Source of the DNA: a virus
IMG/VR virus record: IMGVR_UViG_3300005841_000046
Coordinates: 1 to 44,916 of that record
Length of the DNA stretch: 44,916 bases
Reading direction: 5' to 3' (one strand)
The translations under genes and the position numbers were made by a program. This document shows, piece by piece, positions 15,223-22,855 of the stretch. Position 1 is the first letter of the stretch, and each line of letters begins with the position of its first letter. The notes beneath the pieces were generated by a model that had not been told where the DNA came from, did no database searches, and saw only the letters and a program-made list of their open reading frames with translations.

Positions 15223-15506
15223 GCGGATCGACATCGCCGATACCTGAGCCGGCCGGCGACATCGGCCGGGCCATCAACGACGCGGCGATCGAGGCCCACA
15301 GCGCGCGAGAGAAGTGGCCGACGTTCAACAGCGCGCACGAGGGACTCGGCGTGCTTCTCGAGGAGGTGAAGGAGCTCAAGGATCACGTGTTCACCAAGCA
15401 GAAAGATCGCGACCTGCACGCGATGCGCAAGGAGGCCATCCAGGTCGCCGCGGTCGCGCTGCGGTTCGCCGCGGAGATGTGCACCGAGGAACGAGGGCGA
15501 CGATGA
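15219..15506 (+). CDS. MazG-like nucleotide pyrophosphohydrolase family protein
   Basis: 95 residues from GTG. FNSAHEGLGVLLEEVKEL followed by MRKEAIQVAAVALRFAAEM shows the helix with E-x2-E spacing and the second E-x2-Q/A helix of all-alpha NTP pyrophosphohydrolases of the MazG group in its short phage form. Such enzymes hydrolyse (d)NTPs to the monophosphate and adjust pools or alarmone levels; substrate cannot be predicted here. Confidence 0.65.
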   Translation: MSGSTSPIPEPAGDIGRAINDAAIEAHSAREKWPTFNSAHEGLGVLLEEVKELKDHVFTKQKDRDLHAMRKEAIQVAAVALRFAAEMCTEERGRR

Positions 15507-15667
15507 CTGCCGCAGCGCGAAAGAACGCCAAGACGCGCGTGCTCAAAGTGCTCGCGAGCTGCGCCGAAACGCGGCTCGCAGGAATGCCTGACCACGAGCT
15601 CAGCGAGATGGCCCATGAGATCGTGCGCGCCGTACTTGGGCAGCCAGACGGCAAGGTGCGCAGGTGA
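15503..15667 (+). CDS. Very small helical protein
   Basis: 54 residues, ATGA/GTGA overlaps on both sides. Basic N-terminal helix (ARKNAKTRVLKVLASC) then acidic helix (DHELSEMAHEIVRAVLG). Function unknown. Confidence 0.55.
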   Translation: MTAAARKNAKTRVLKVLASCAETRLAGMPDHELSEMAHEIVRAVLGQPDGKVRR

Positions 15668-16005
15668 GCGGCGAGCGAGTCGACCTCGACGACCTGCTCG
15701 CGTGGGCACGCGCGGCGCAGGAATCGGCCGACTATCGCGAGGACATGCAGCGCAAAGGCATGGCGCGCTGGATCATGTCGCCGCGTCGTGACGGCACAGT
15801 CGACGTGGTCATCGAGGCAGACGGGGCTGACGTATTCGACCGCGCGTTGCAGGTCGATGCGGAGTTCGCGGTCGCGGCTCAGCCGGCGGTTGTGGTGGCG
15901 CTGGTGGAGCGGATTCGCGCGCTCGAGGATGCGCGCCGCGCCGACCTCGGTCCAGGGTACGGAGGGCAGGACGCCCTACTCGACAAGGGCGTGGTGCTAC
16001 CGTGA
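15664..16005 (+). CDS. Hypothetical protein, helical
   Basis: 113 residues from GTG. Helical N-terminus (DLDDLLAWARAAQESADYRED), a beta section (GTVDVVIEADGADVFD) and a helical region (VVVALVERIRALEDARRAD). Typical early-region filler gene; no family recognised. Confidence 0.6.
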   Translation: MSGERVDLDDLLAWARAAQESADYREDMQRKGMARWIMSPRRDGTVDVVIEADGADVFDRALQVDAEFAVAAQPAVVVALVERIRALEDARRADLGPGYGGQDALLDKGVVLP

Positions 16006-16211
16006 CGTCGGGCGAGCGAGCGGTCTGGGCTGCGGAGTTCGTGCGCTGGAACCCGAAGAGCGTGCGCGAGGTCAGAGAGGCTGCTCAGCGAGCGGGCGAC
16101 CTGGTCTCTGCGATGCGACTCGCGGGCGTACACGCGTCGTCGTCGGTGTCGCTGTCGCCCGACACGCAAGCGATGTTCGACGACATACTGAGCACGGGCG
16201 GTGACCGATGA
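16002..16211 (+). CDS. Small hypothetical protein
   Basis: 69 residues from GTG, coupled on both sides. Helices WAAEFVRWNPKSVREVREAAQ and MRLAGVHAS, with Asp-rich end (MFDDILSTGGD). Possibly a small DNA-associated protein; not recognised. Confidence 0.55.
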   Translation: MTSGERAVWAAEFVRWNPKSVREVREAAQRAGDLVSAMRLAGVHASSSVSLSPDTQAMFDDILSTGGDR

Positions 16212-16705
16212 GCGAAATCGCAACGCATCCTGTGCAGACCGAGTTCCCGGATGACGCGCCGGAAGCCGAGGAAGGCGCGCCGCCGAAGAAGCGCAAGAAG
16301 TCGACCTCTCCAACCGCGCGCACGCTCGCCGAATGTCGCAAGCGCGGTTGGATCGCGCAGAACGTTGAGCAGTTCGTGCGCTTCCCTCCGCCCGGTCATC
16401 GGCTCGACCTGTTCGGCGTGATCGACATCATCGCGATCGTGCAGAGAAGCCTCGATGAAACGCCGCTCGGAGAATGGGTACCACCCTGCATCCTGGGAAT
16501 CCAGGCGACCGCGAGTTCCGCGCACCATGCACACAGGCGGGCCAAGATCCTCGCTGAGCCGCGCGCCAAGGCGTGGGTCGAGGCCGGCGGACGGCTGGAG
16601 CTTTGGAGCTGGAGCAAGCGCGGCGCCGCGGGCAAGCGCAAGACCTGGCAGCTGCGCGTCGAGACCTACGAGGAGATGCTGGCGTCGCGCGAGGGATCGC
16701 CGTGA
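16208..16705 (+). CDS. PD-(D/E)XK-like small nuclease-fold protein
   Basis: 165 residues. After a disordered basic N-terminus (PPKKRKKS at 26-33), residues 36-160 match a family widespread in phages and plasmids: RTLAECRKRGWIAQNVEQF, then RLDLFGVIDIIAI (D67, D73), then ILGIQAT (Q99), then a WVEAGGRLELWSWSK strand. The D...[ED/I]xQ arrangement resembles Holliday-junction-resolvase-like nuclease folds. Family function is not settled; a nuclease role in recombination or packaging is plausible, not shown. Confidence 0.6.
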   Translation: MSEIATHPVQTEFPDDAPEAEEGAPPKKRKKSTSPTARTLAECRKRGWIAQNVEQFVRFPPPGHRLDLFGVIDIIAIVQRSLDETPLGEWVPPCILGIQATASSAHHAHRRAKILAEPRAKAWVEAGGRLELWSWSKRGAAGKRKTWQLRVETYEEMLASREGSP

Positions 16706-17055
16706 GCGTCGCGATGTGGACGCGCAAGGAGGCGATCGAGCTGTGCCGAGCGATCGAAGAGGTCTGCCCGAAGTACGGGTGCCACGTCGCGCTGACCGGC
16801 GGGCTGCTCTACCGCTCCGGGGATCGCAAGGACGCCGACATCCTATTCTACCGCGTCAGGCAGGTAGCCGCGATCGACGTCGACGGGTTGTTCACCGCGC
16901 TCACCGGGCTTGGCGTCGAGCGCGTTGGTAAGCCGGGCGTGTCGTGGGTTGTCAAAGCCAGATGGCGCGGCAAGGAGATCGACTGCTTCTTCCCTGAGGT
17001 CCCGAGCGGGGACTATCCGCCCGGCGCGACAACGCTACCTGAGGAGACACCGTGA
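16702..17055 (+). CDS. Nucleotidyltransferase-fold protein
   Basis: 117 residues from GTG (an ATG four codons later is possible). LTGGLLYRSGDRKDADILFY contains the GG...DxD signature (G33-G34, D44, D46) and KEIDCFF supplies a third carboxylate (D94), the minimal nucleotidyltransferase pattern. At this size it is similar to MNT-type or DUF-type nucleotidyltransferases. Possible roles include nucleotide transfer to RNA or protein. No obvious toxin partner is adjacent; the following gene is a short Cys-rich protein and then a radical SAM enzyme. Confidence 0.65.
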   Translation: MSVAMWTRKEAIELCRAIEEVCPKYGCHVALTGGLLYRSGDRKDADILFYRVRQVAAIDVDGLFTALTGLGVERVGKPGVSWVVKARWRGKEIDCFFPEVPSGDYPPGATTLPEETP

Positions 17056-17288
17056 GCGCGACCTTCGATCCTCCGTGCCCGAAGTGCGGTGACTCGTATT
17101 GCGAACCGTGCCCGCGTTGCGGCGCGTGTGGCTCGTGCGACTGCAAGCCGGTGACGACCACGGCTACCGGCGTCGAGGGTGCATGCGAGGAGTGCGGAGA
17201 ACGCGTGAGGGCCGGCCAGCCAATCGCCGTGTACGCCGATGACGTCGTTGTGCACGAGCTCTGCCCGCGGCAGAGGGCGCAAGCGTGA
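17052..17288 (+). CDS. Small multi-Cys (double zinc-ribbon-like) protein
   Basis: 78 residues from GTG with twelve Cys. CPKCGDSYCEPCPRCGACGSCDC forms a dense cluster, then CEECGERV and a final HELC. Probably two small zinc sites or a metal cluster. It is directly coupled to a radical SAM gene, so an iron-sulphur or partner role is worth considering. Unknown. Confidence 0.6.
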   Translation: MSATFDPPCPKCGDSYCEPCPRCGACGSCDCKPVTTTATGVEGACEECGERVRAGQPIAVYADDVVVHELCPRQRAQA

Positions 17289-18298
17289 ACGTGCTCCTCT
17301 GGCACCTCGACGGCAAGCTGCCTAACCTGGCGCTGATGCGGATCGCCGCGCACCACCGAGGGCAGGGCGATGACGTCACGCTCAGGATGGTCAGCAACCG
17401 ATCGGGGATCGATGCCGCAGCCTATCGCGAGATAGAGCCGCGATTCGGTGATCCGACGTGGGGCCGGGTGTACGCGTCGGCGATCTTCGACCGCTCGGCG
17501 CCGCTGCTGTCGAGGATCGGCGAGTTGTACCCGTCGGCCATCGTAGGTGGAACCGGATCCGCGAAACTCGGCCTGTCGCTGCTCGACGTTGGCATACAAG
17601 ACGGTCCCCTCGACTACTCCGACTACCCTGCGTGGCGGCAGTCGATCGGATTCACCATGCGGGGATGCCGGTTCAAGTGCGATTTCTGTGTCGTGCCGCG
17701 CAAGGAGGGCCGTGCGCGCGCGGTCGGTACCATCGCCGAGATCTGGCGCGGCGAGCCGTGGCCTCGCCAGCTGCTCTTGCTCGACAACGATTTCTTCGGC
17801 GGTGAGCACTGGCAGGAGCGAATCGCGGAGATTCGCGACGGCAGGTTTCGCGTATCGTTCATGCAGGGCATCAACGCCAGGATCCTGAGCGACGAGGCAG
17901 CTGCCGCTATCGCAAGCGTCGACTACCGCGCCGACGATATGAAGGAGCGACGCATCTACACCGCGTGGGATGCCAAGGGCGACGAGCGCGTGCTGTTCCG
18001 TGGTCTACGCCGGCTCGTAGACGCCGGCGTGAAGCCGGACCACATCATGGTCTACATGCTCGTCGGTCACGCGCTCGGCGAGACCCACGATGAGCGCGAT
18101 CATCGGCGCCGGTTACTCCGCGAGTTCGGCGCGCGCCCGTACCCGATGCCGTTCGTTCGTACGCCGGAGCTCGTCGGGTTTCAGCGCTGGGTGATCCAGG
18201 CGTACGACAAGGGCATCCCGTGGGCAGCGTGGAAGGCCGCCGGCTACTCGCCTAGACGGCTCGGTGACCGCTACACGCTTCCCCTGGTGACGCCGTGA
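17285..18298 (+). CDS. Radical SAM protein
   Basis: 337 residues from GTG. Cluster motif CRFKCDFC at C128, C132 and C135 (CxxxCxxC) preceded by GFTMRG. The N-terminal about 110 residues resemble the B12-binding-type Rossmann region found in MiaB-like and related radical SAM proteins (LMRIAAHHRGQGDDV, AIVGGTG), although no cobalamin DxHxxG motif is seen. The centre contains LLLLDNDFFGG and INARILSDE, typical of the barrel. Substrate unknown; tRNA/rRNA, nucleoside or peptide modification are all possible. Such proteins are found in several high-GC phages without assigned function. Confidence 0.75.
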   Translation: MNVLLWHLDGKLPNLALMRIAAHHRGQGDDVTLRMVSNRSGIDAAAYREIEPRFGDPTWGRVYASAIFDRSAPLLSRIGELYPSAIVGGTGSAKLGLSLLDVGIQDGPLDYSDYPAWRQSIGFTMRGCRFKCDFCVVPRKEGRARAVGTIAEIWRGEPWPRQLLLLDNDFFGGEHWQERIAEIRDGRFRVSFMQGINARILSDEAAAAIASVDYRADDMKERRIYTAWDAKGDERVLFRGLRRLVDAGVKPDHIMVYMLVGHALGETHDERDHRRRLLREFGARPYPMPFVRTPELVGFQRWVIQAYDKGIPWAAWKAAGYSPRRLGDRYTLPLVTP

Positions 18299-18618
18299 GC
18301 CGCGCCGATGCCGAGGCGATGCGCGCGTGGCTGATTTACAACGGCGTGGAGCTGCCCATCGGCGACCGCGACGTCAAGCCGGCAAACGTTGCGGCGGAGA
18401 CCAAACCGCCCGAGCCTGACCGACGACGAATCGCTGAGATCCTCGCCGACAAGGCGCGCCCGCAGGATCTTGCGTGGCTCACCGCGAGCTGTCCCAGCGA
18501 GCATGCCGCGCGCGAATACCGCCGCGCGCGCATCGCCTGGTGCGTCGACTGCGGAGGGCAAACCATCAACGACGAGCGCGGGTGCCAAGGCTGCCGCGCT
18601 CGAGGAGCAACAGCATGA
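18295..18618 (+). CDS. Hypothetical protein with C-terminal CxxC pairs
   Basis: 107 residues from GTG. N-terminal helix (DAEAMRAWLIYNGVELPIGDRDV), middle helix, C-terminus with WCVDCGG and GCQGCRARG, which could hold one zinc. It overlaps the radical SAM stop. Unknown function. Confidence 0.6.
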   Translation: MSRADAEAMRAWLIYNGVELPIGDRDVKPANVAAETKPPEPDRRRIAEILADKARPQDLAWLTASCPSEHAAREYRRARIAWCVDCGGQTINDERGCQGCRARGATA

Positions 18619-18728
18619 GCGAGTACAAGCACAGCATCGCCGACATGCAGCGGTGCGAACGAGAGATGCTGCCGGCGCCGTGGGACGTCGGCGATGACGC
18701 AATCCGCGCTGCAAAGGGTGTCCGATGA
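18615..18728 (+). CDS. Very small protein
   Basis: 37 residues, ATGA overlaps at both ends; MSEYKHSIADMQRCEREM then PWDVGDDAIRAAKG. Third-position G/C supports coding. Function unknown. Confidence 0.5.
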   Translation: MSEYKHSIADMQRCEREMLPAPWDVGDDAIRAAKGVR

Positions 18729-19045
18729 CCGATCGCCAGTTCGCTGTGGTGCGCCACCTAGACGACGAGCGCTGGATGCGGCCGATGGATGTCGGCGGGC
18801 GAAACGGGTCGCACCACAGCGCGACGCTGGCCCAGCTGACCCGCCTTGGCCTCGCCGAGCGCAACAAGTCATGCCATTGCGGCCCTGGTTCGAGGCGCGA
18901 GATTGAACTGATCGACAAGGGCATCAAGCCGCTATGGCCGTGGTGCCGCTGCAAAGGGTCATGCCGGTACAGAAGGACGCCTTCTGGACGTACGGCGGTC
19001 CATGGGTCGCGTCCAGCTGAACGCATGGCCGTGGTGCCGCGATGA
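18725..19045 (+). CDS. Winged-helix-like protein with Cys-containing C-terminus
   Basis: 106 residues. RQFAVVRHLDDERWMRPMDVG followed by NGSHHSATLAQLTRLGLAE reads as a compact winged helix with the recognition helix in the second half. Then CHCGPGSRREIELIDKG and CRCKGSCRYRR, which may bind a metal ion. Possible regulator. ATGA overlaps. Confidence 0.55.
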   Translation: MTDRQFAVVRHLDDERWMRPMDVGGRNGSHHSATLAQLTRLGLAERNKSCHCGPGSRREIELIDKGIKPLWPWCRCKGSCRYRRTPSGRTAVHGSRPAERMAVVPR

Positions 19046-20157
19046 GGCAGATACCCGCGATCGTCGAGCCGGCGCAGGTCGATCTCGACCTCATCGGCAA
19101 GCAGCTAGATGTCGCGCTCGCCGGCAGGGCGGATGCCGAACGGACCACCGAGCGGCACGAGAAGGCCGCCGCGGTGTCGCGCGAGACGGCGCGCATGCGG
19201 CGCCTCGAAATCGGGCAGCTGCTCACGCGCGCCCGCGGGGCATGGCCGGCGCGCGGCCCAGCGCCCAATGGAGTGGCCGGCAGCTGGGCCGAGTTCCTCG
19301 CCGCCCACAAGCTCGACGACGCCACCGCACGCCGGTACATGGACGAGTACCGCGACCCCGAGGGTTTCGCTCATAAGCCGCGCGTGAGCGAAACCCAGCG
19401 CGGCGACATCGAGGATGACGACGACCAGACCGGCGCCAAGGCCCCGCATCCAGTGCCCCCGGCGCAGGTGCTGTTCACCGAGCTCACCGCCGACCAGGTT
19501 ATCGACGCTATCAAGCGCCTCAAGCCAGAGGATCGCAAGCGCGTGCTTCGGGACGGCAAAGCGAACGCAAAGGGTGGCAGCGGTGAGGTGGATCGCGGTA
19601 CCTGGTGCACGAGCTCCGAGTGGGCGCGGGCCATCGGGACGTGGGATCACGACCCGTTTTCTAATCCACGTTCCCACATCGCGTCGGTGACCAGGTGCAT
19701 GCTCGAGGACGGAGGCGACGCGTTCGGTGGAGGCAGGCCCGGAGAACACCCTGGGAACTACCTGCTCGGCGAGCGACACGGATACCGAAGCGGCGTCGCC
19801 GACGAGCTCACCCGCGTCTGGATCCAGCCGCCTTACGACCTCGTACCGCAGGCGATCGCCCACTACGGGCACACGCGGTTCTGCGCGCTGCTTCGCTGGA
19901 GCCCTGACGTCAAGGCGTGGTTCCCGGATCTGTGGCGCCGAACGGCTGTCGTTTGCCACCCGTTCGGTGAGCGCATGGAATTCGAGCCTCCGCCGGGCGT
20001 GGAGAAGTCGGGCGATATGCCGTTCCCACACGCGCTGTTATACGCCCATGCGGCGGACGTGACGGATGAGGTTCGCGCCCGCTGCATCGTGCACGAGGTC
20101 GACCACGAGCGCTGCGACCCTGCGATCCTGCGCTCGGCACTGAGGCTCGTCGAGTGA
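19042..20157 (+). CDS. Phage-type N6-adenine methyltransferase-like protein
   Basis: 371 residues. The N-terminal region (about 30-105) resembles DUF3102-like domains of phage methyltransferases (RRLEIGQLLTRAR, SWAEFLAAHKLDDATARRYMDEYR). The C-terminal half matches the phage Dam family (PF05869-type): TWCTSSEWARAIGTWDHDPFSNP at 187-209, the catalytic-type box WIQPPYD (Q262-P-P-Y265) and CALLRWSPDVKAWF. The usual catalytic box is D/N-PPY; a Gln there is odd. Possible roles: protection of phage DNA from restriction, marking of replicated DNA, or a non-catalytic relative. The DNA between the two halves carries a 12-bp-arm inverted repeat. Confidence 0.7.
   Translation: MRQIPAIVEPAQVDLDLIGKQLDVALAGRADAERTTERHEKAAAVSRETARMRRLEIGQLLTRARGAWPARGPAPNGVAGSWAEFLAAHKLDDATARRYMDEYRDPEGFAHKPRVSETQRGDIEDDDDQTGAKAPHPVPPAQVLFTELTADQVIDAIKRLKPEDRKRVLRDGKANAKGGSGEVDRGTWCTSSEWARAIGTWDHDPFSNPRSHIASVTRCMLEDGGDAFGGGRPGEHPGNYLLGERHGYRSGVADELTRVWIQPPYDLVPQAIAHYGHTRFCALLRWSPDVKAWFPDLWRRTAVVCHPFGERMEFEPPPGVEKSGDMPFPHALLYAHAADVTDEVRARCIVHEVDHERCDPAILRSALRLVE
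19362..19396 (+). repeat. 12-bp-arm inverted repeat, copy 1
   Basis: GGGTTTCGCTCA (19362-19373) and TGAGCGAAACCC (19385-19396) pair perfectly around an 11-base loop. It lies in the methyltransferase gene between its two domains. The core GGTTTCGCTCA arms recur around 26182-26214. Confidence 0.8.
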
Positions 20158-20267
20158 CCGCAGCGGGTGCACGAGATCCGCCGGTACAGGCGCTGACGTT
20201 TGCTTTCGCAACATGCTGGCTCGAGATCGAGACATCGTGTCGCAATCCGGACTTATGCGACGCGTGA
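20154..20267 (+). CDS. Very small protein
   Basis: 37 residues from GTG, overlapping the methyltransferase stop. Contains three Cys (ATCWLEIETSCRNPDLCDA) and a short hydrophobic segment (ALTFAFATCWL). Unknown function. Confidence 0.45.
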   Translation: MTAAGARDPPVQALTFAFATCWLEIETSCRNPDLCDA

Positions 20268-20274
20268 TCTATAG

Positions 20275-20568
20275 ATGCTCGTCGCCGATCCCGGGACCGT
20301 ACTGCATCCCGAGGAGCGCGGCCCGCGCGGCGTCTATGCGGCTCCGAATGAGGTTGTCAGGGCTATCCATACCACGATGACGCGCTACACCGACGTCGTC
20401 GACCTTCCGGCGCCGCAGCCCGGAGTCTACCTCGTGGTGTCGATGGTGGTCCCGCCGGTCGCTGCAGCGCGCGGGCGCTGGACCGGAGATCTCCTGACGC
20501 CAGGGCAGCAGGTGCGAGACAGCGCCGGACGCGTGATCGGCTGCCGCAGCCTCGTCCGGGTATCGTAG
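20275..20568 (+). CDS. Hypothetical beta-rich protein
   Basis: 97 residues. Reads as an SH3/OB-like beta protein (GVYLVVSMVVPPV, GQQVRDSAGRVIGCRSLVRV). A TATAGA-like box lies directly upstream of the start; no Shine-Dalgarno is visible. Last gene before the first structured leader. Confidence 0.55.
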   Translation: MLVADPGTVLHPEERGPRGVYAAPNEVVRAIHTTMTRYTDVVDLPAPQPGVYLVVSMVVPPVAAARGRWTGDLLTPGQQVRDSAGRVIGCRSLVRVS

Positions 20569-20708
20569 TCCGGAGTGTTGCGATCCGTATCCAGTGGCGT
20601 GAGGATCTTGCGTCACTCGGTGCGGGTCGTAGCGAAGCGTCGCTCGTGATGTCGCGATGTTGGTCCACCAGATCATGCGGCACGCCGCAAGCAATATTGA
20701 CGGTCATC
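20569..20708 (+). promoter_or_regulatory. Structured leader, copy 1 (homologous to 22856-22996)
   Basis: 140 bases between a stop codon and the next ATG. It begins TCCGGAGTG; CCGGAGTG (20570-20577) can pair with CACTCGG (20614-20620), and GATCC (20582-20586) with GGATC (20603-20607) inside. CCGTATCC is in the loop region. A second hairpin AGCGA/TCGCT (20631-20644) starts 62 bases in. The 3' box GGCACGCCGCAAGCA (20679-20693) ends 16 bases before the ATG. A TATCGT box just upstream (20561-20566) would start RNA near the base of the first stem. Every element has a counterpart at the same offset in the second leader. No good Shine-Dalgarno at the ATG. Function unknown. Confidence 0.65.
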
Positions 20709-21065
20709 ATGAAGATCACCGACCAGGAATCAATCATCGCCTATCTCCGCGCCACCGGCCGCGAAGAACTCATCCATTACGCAGGCGCCATGCACCGCGA
20801 CCCGGCTGCGGCCGCGATGATCCGCGAGTACCTCGCCGACCCCGCGGCGCCGGCGCATGTCCTGACCGCGCGCCGGCTGGGCCTCACCGCCAGGCAGGTC
20901 GACGAGGCGAGCCAGTGCTACGACCCAGCGGCCCGCGCCCGGCTGTCGACCGACTACTACGGCGCCGACGGATGGCCCGTGCCTGGCGTGCCGGATGTCG
21001 CCGTGCATCCCGATGGCACGGTCTCGCAGTCGATGGAGCGTCCCGGAGACAGGCAGGAGATCTGA
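20709..21065 (+). CDS. Hypothetical protein, first gene after leader 1
   Basis: 118 residues from the ATG in cggtcatcATG, the same sequence context as the gene after leader 2. Helical (TDQESIIAYLRATGREEL, AAAAMIREYLAD, HVLTARRLGLTARQVDEA: possibly a small HTH-like unit), C-terminus a Pro/Gly-rich extension. No known domain. Expression likely controlled by the leader upstream. Confidence 0.6.
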   Translation: MKITDQESIIAYLRATGREELIHYAGAMHRDPAAAAMIREYLADPAAPAHVLTARRLGLTARQVDEASQCYDPAARARLSTDYYGADGWPVPGVPDVAVHPDGTVSQSMERPGDRQEI

Positions 21066-21068
21066 TCC

Positions 21069-21290
21069 GTGAGCGACACCCGCCACATCGAGTATGCCCG
21101 CGCGTGCACCGCGATGCGGAGCCTGTCGATAGCGATAGCGCAGCTGCAGGTGGCACGTCGAGAGATTTCTGTGACCGCAGGCGAGCAGCGCAAGGCGGTC
21201 AAGGACCTCGACGAGGCGACGATCGCAGCACAGCGCGCGTACCGCGATCTCGAGCACGTGATCGCCACCATCGGAAGGAGCGCGACATGA
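21069..21290 (+). CDS. Small helical protein
   Basis: 73 residues from GTG, three bases after the previous stop. Long amphipathic helix with Arg/Glu/Asp (SIAIAQLQVARREISVTAGE, QRKAVKDLDEATIAAQRAY). Probably a coiled coil. Function unknown. Confidence 0.55.
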   Translation: MSDTRHIEYARACTAMRSLSIAIAQLQVARREISVTAGEQRKAVKDLDEATIAAQRAYRDLEHVIATIGRSAT

Positions 21291-21505
21291 GCGAGAGCGA
21301 AGCGGTAACGGAACGACTACGTACCCTGCAAGCGCGGCTGGCCGGAGCGCCCGAGTACACGGCAGGGCGCGCGGCGGAACGCTGTCCGGATGGCCCCCTG
21401 CGCGAGATGCGAAACGCCTTCCAGGCTGGCGCCCTCGAGCAGATCTGCCGGTCGGCGGCCGACGAGATCGCGGCGATCATCCGGCAGCTGGAGGTGTCCC
21501 GATGA
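21287..21505 (+). CDS. Small helical protein
   Basis: 72 residues, ATGA overlaps both sides. Helical, with VTERLRTLQARLAG and LEQICRSAADEIAAIIRQLEV; looks like a dimerising coiled coil. Unknown. Confidence 0.55.
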   Translation: MSESEAVTERLRTLQARLAGAPEYTAGRAAERCPDGPLREMRNAFQAGALEQICRSAADEIAAIIRQLEVSR

Positions 21506-21729
21506 CGGTCGCGATCACCGCGGACAACCTGACCGACGAGCAGATCAGAGTCGCCCGGAGGGCATTCCGGGAAGAGATCGAGGTCCTGATCGGACTGGTC
21601 AAGGATTGCGACGAGATATTGGTGTTTCAAAAACGCCTCGATGCCGGCCTGCCTCAAACATCGCGTGTTGATGGCGCCCGAGCCAGCATCGCCGACGCGA
21701 TCAACGCCCGCGCGAAGGCGGTGCGGTGA
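21502..21729 (+). CDS. Small helical protein
   Basis: 75 residues, ATGA overlap. Acidic helices (DEQIRVARRAFREEIEVLIGL, CDEILVFQKRLDAG). Unknown function. Confidence 0.55.
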   Translation: MTVAITADNLTDEQIRVARRAFREEIEVLIGLVKDCDEILVFQKRLDAGLPQTSRVDGARASIADAINARAKAVR

Positions 21730-21947
21730 TGACTGCCGTAGCTCTCGCCGGGGCGTGTGTTGTCGGCGGCGTCGCGCTCAGCGCTCTCGTGTTCCGAGCA
21801 CTGATCAATCGGATCGTCCTGCAGATCACCGTGCGCGTCATCATCGACGATGGCGATGGCGTCGAGGTGGCGTTGCCGCCTCGCACGCTGGGGCAGGTAA
21901 AACGGCGGGCAGAGGTTTTGTGGTCACGATCGGAGGTTCGGTCGTGA
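21726..21947 (+). CDS. Small membrane protein
   Basis: 72-73 residues; GTG overlaps the prior stop and an ATG follows immediately, either may start. Two closely spaced hydrophobic parts: about 3-24 (TAVALAGACVVGGVALSALVF) and a weaker one, then a soluble tail (DDGDGVEVALPPRTLGQVKRR). Role unknown. Confidence 0.55.
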   Translation: MMTAVALAGACVVGGVALSALVFRALINRIVLQITVRVIIDDGDGVEVALPPRTLGQVKRRAEVLWSRSEVRS

Positions 21948-22762
21948 AGGACATGGGCCGCATCGTCGAAGAGATCCAGAGCGACGCCAACGCGCGCGAC
22001 AAGTCCTGGACAAGCGAGCGTCTACCCCAGGCAGATCCGACGCGCAGGCAAGCGCAGCCGTACCCGCTGCCCGCGCCGCTCAATATCGACGACCTACTCG
22101 AGCTCGCGGCCAAGGCCAAGTCGGCATGGGGACCGCGCGTCGTCGAGCTCAGCGACCATGAGGCGTTCCAGCTCGGCGAGGGATGCCAGCTGCTCGCGAG
22201 CGCGCTGGACGAGGAGCGCAAGCAGCGGGCGGCGGAACAGGCGGCGCGCGCGCAGGTCACGCGAGAGACCACGGACCAGATCGCCCGGCTGTGCTCGCTC
22301 GTGGACGATCTGCGGTGTGAGCTGAGCGAGCGCAAGGCCAAAACGCTCGACCTCGAGCGCCGCATCACCGCGGCCAACGACCAGGCCGAGCGCGATGACG
22401 CTGACCTACTGGCCGCCGAGCATGCCTGCCGATACGCTGAGCGAGCGCTCCACGAGCTCCAGGAGAAGGTGGTCGGCGCGATGACCGACCTGCCAAGCGC
22501 GCCATCGATGCCGGCCGGCACGCCGGCGTACGAGTCGAGCGCCTACGAGCTGCCCGATGACGAACTCGCCTGGTTCGTCGCCCAGGCGCGAGATGAGCAG
22601 CGCCTGAACGGGATCGTCCACCCGCTTGCAGCGCTTGCCGACCGGGTGGAATCTCTCAGAGGTGGCGGTGACCAGCATGCTGCCCGTAGGGACGGCCAGA
22701 TGGTGCGAGTGGTGCTCGAGAGCGACTTCGACGCGCTGATGGCGGCCGTCGGTAGCTCGTGA
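21944..22762 (+). CDS. Long coiled-coil protein
   Basis: 272 residues from GTG. A disordered N-terminus, then about 60-230 a helical rod rich in Ala, Glu, Arg and Gln with heptad spacing (EERKQRAAEQAARAQVTRET, RITAANDQAERDDADLLAAE), then a more compact Leu-rich C-terminus (DDELAWFVAQARDEQRL). Similar to DUF-type ead/Ea22-like early phage proteins in texture, but no specific match can be claimed. Last clear gene before the second leader. Confidence 0.6.
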   Translation: MKDMGRIVEEIQSDANARDKSWTSERLPQADPTRRQAQPYPLPAPLNIDDLLELAAKAKSAWGPRVVELSDHEAFQLGEGCQLLASALDEERKQRAAEQAARAQVTRETTDQIARLCSLVDDLRCELSERKAKTLDLERRITAANDQAERDDADLLAAEHACRYAERALHELQEKVVGAMTDLPSAPSMPAGTPAYESSAYELPDDELAWFVAQARDEQRLNGIVHPLAALADRVESLRGGGDQHAARRDGQMVRVVLESDFDALMAAVGSS

Positions 22763-22806
22763 CCGGATCAGTCCTGCACCCGATCGCGCCGGGACAGCGG
22801 ATCTGA
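22759..22806 (+). CDS. Possible 15-residue peptide before leader 2
   Basis: GTG in a GTGA overlap with the coiled-coil gene; peptide MTGSVLHPIAPGQRI then stop. Fits the coupling pattern of the operon but is too short to judge by composition. Confidence 0.25.
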   Translation: MTGSVLHPIAPGQRI

Positions 22807-22855
22807 TCGCATTGTTAGCACCGTTACGTCAAGTGTCTGGCGCTATGGGATGTTG

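Noticed and set aside
16280-16310. SV40-like nuclear localisation signal PPKKRKKS
   Set aside because: Bacterial phage context; a basic nucleic-acid-binding patch is simpler.
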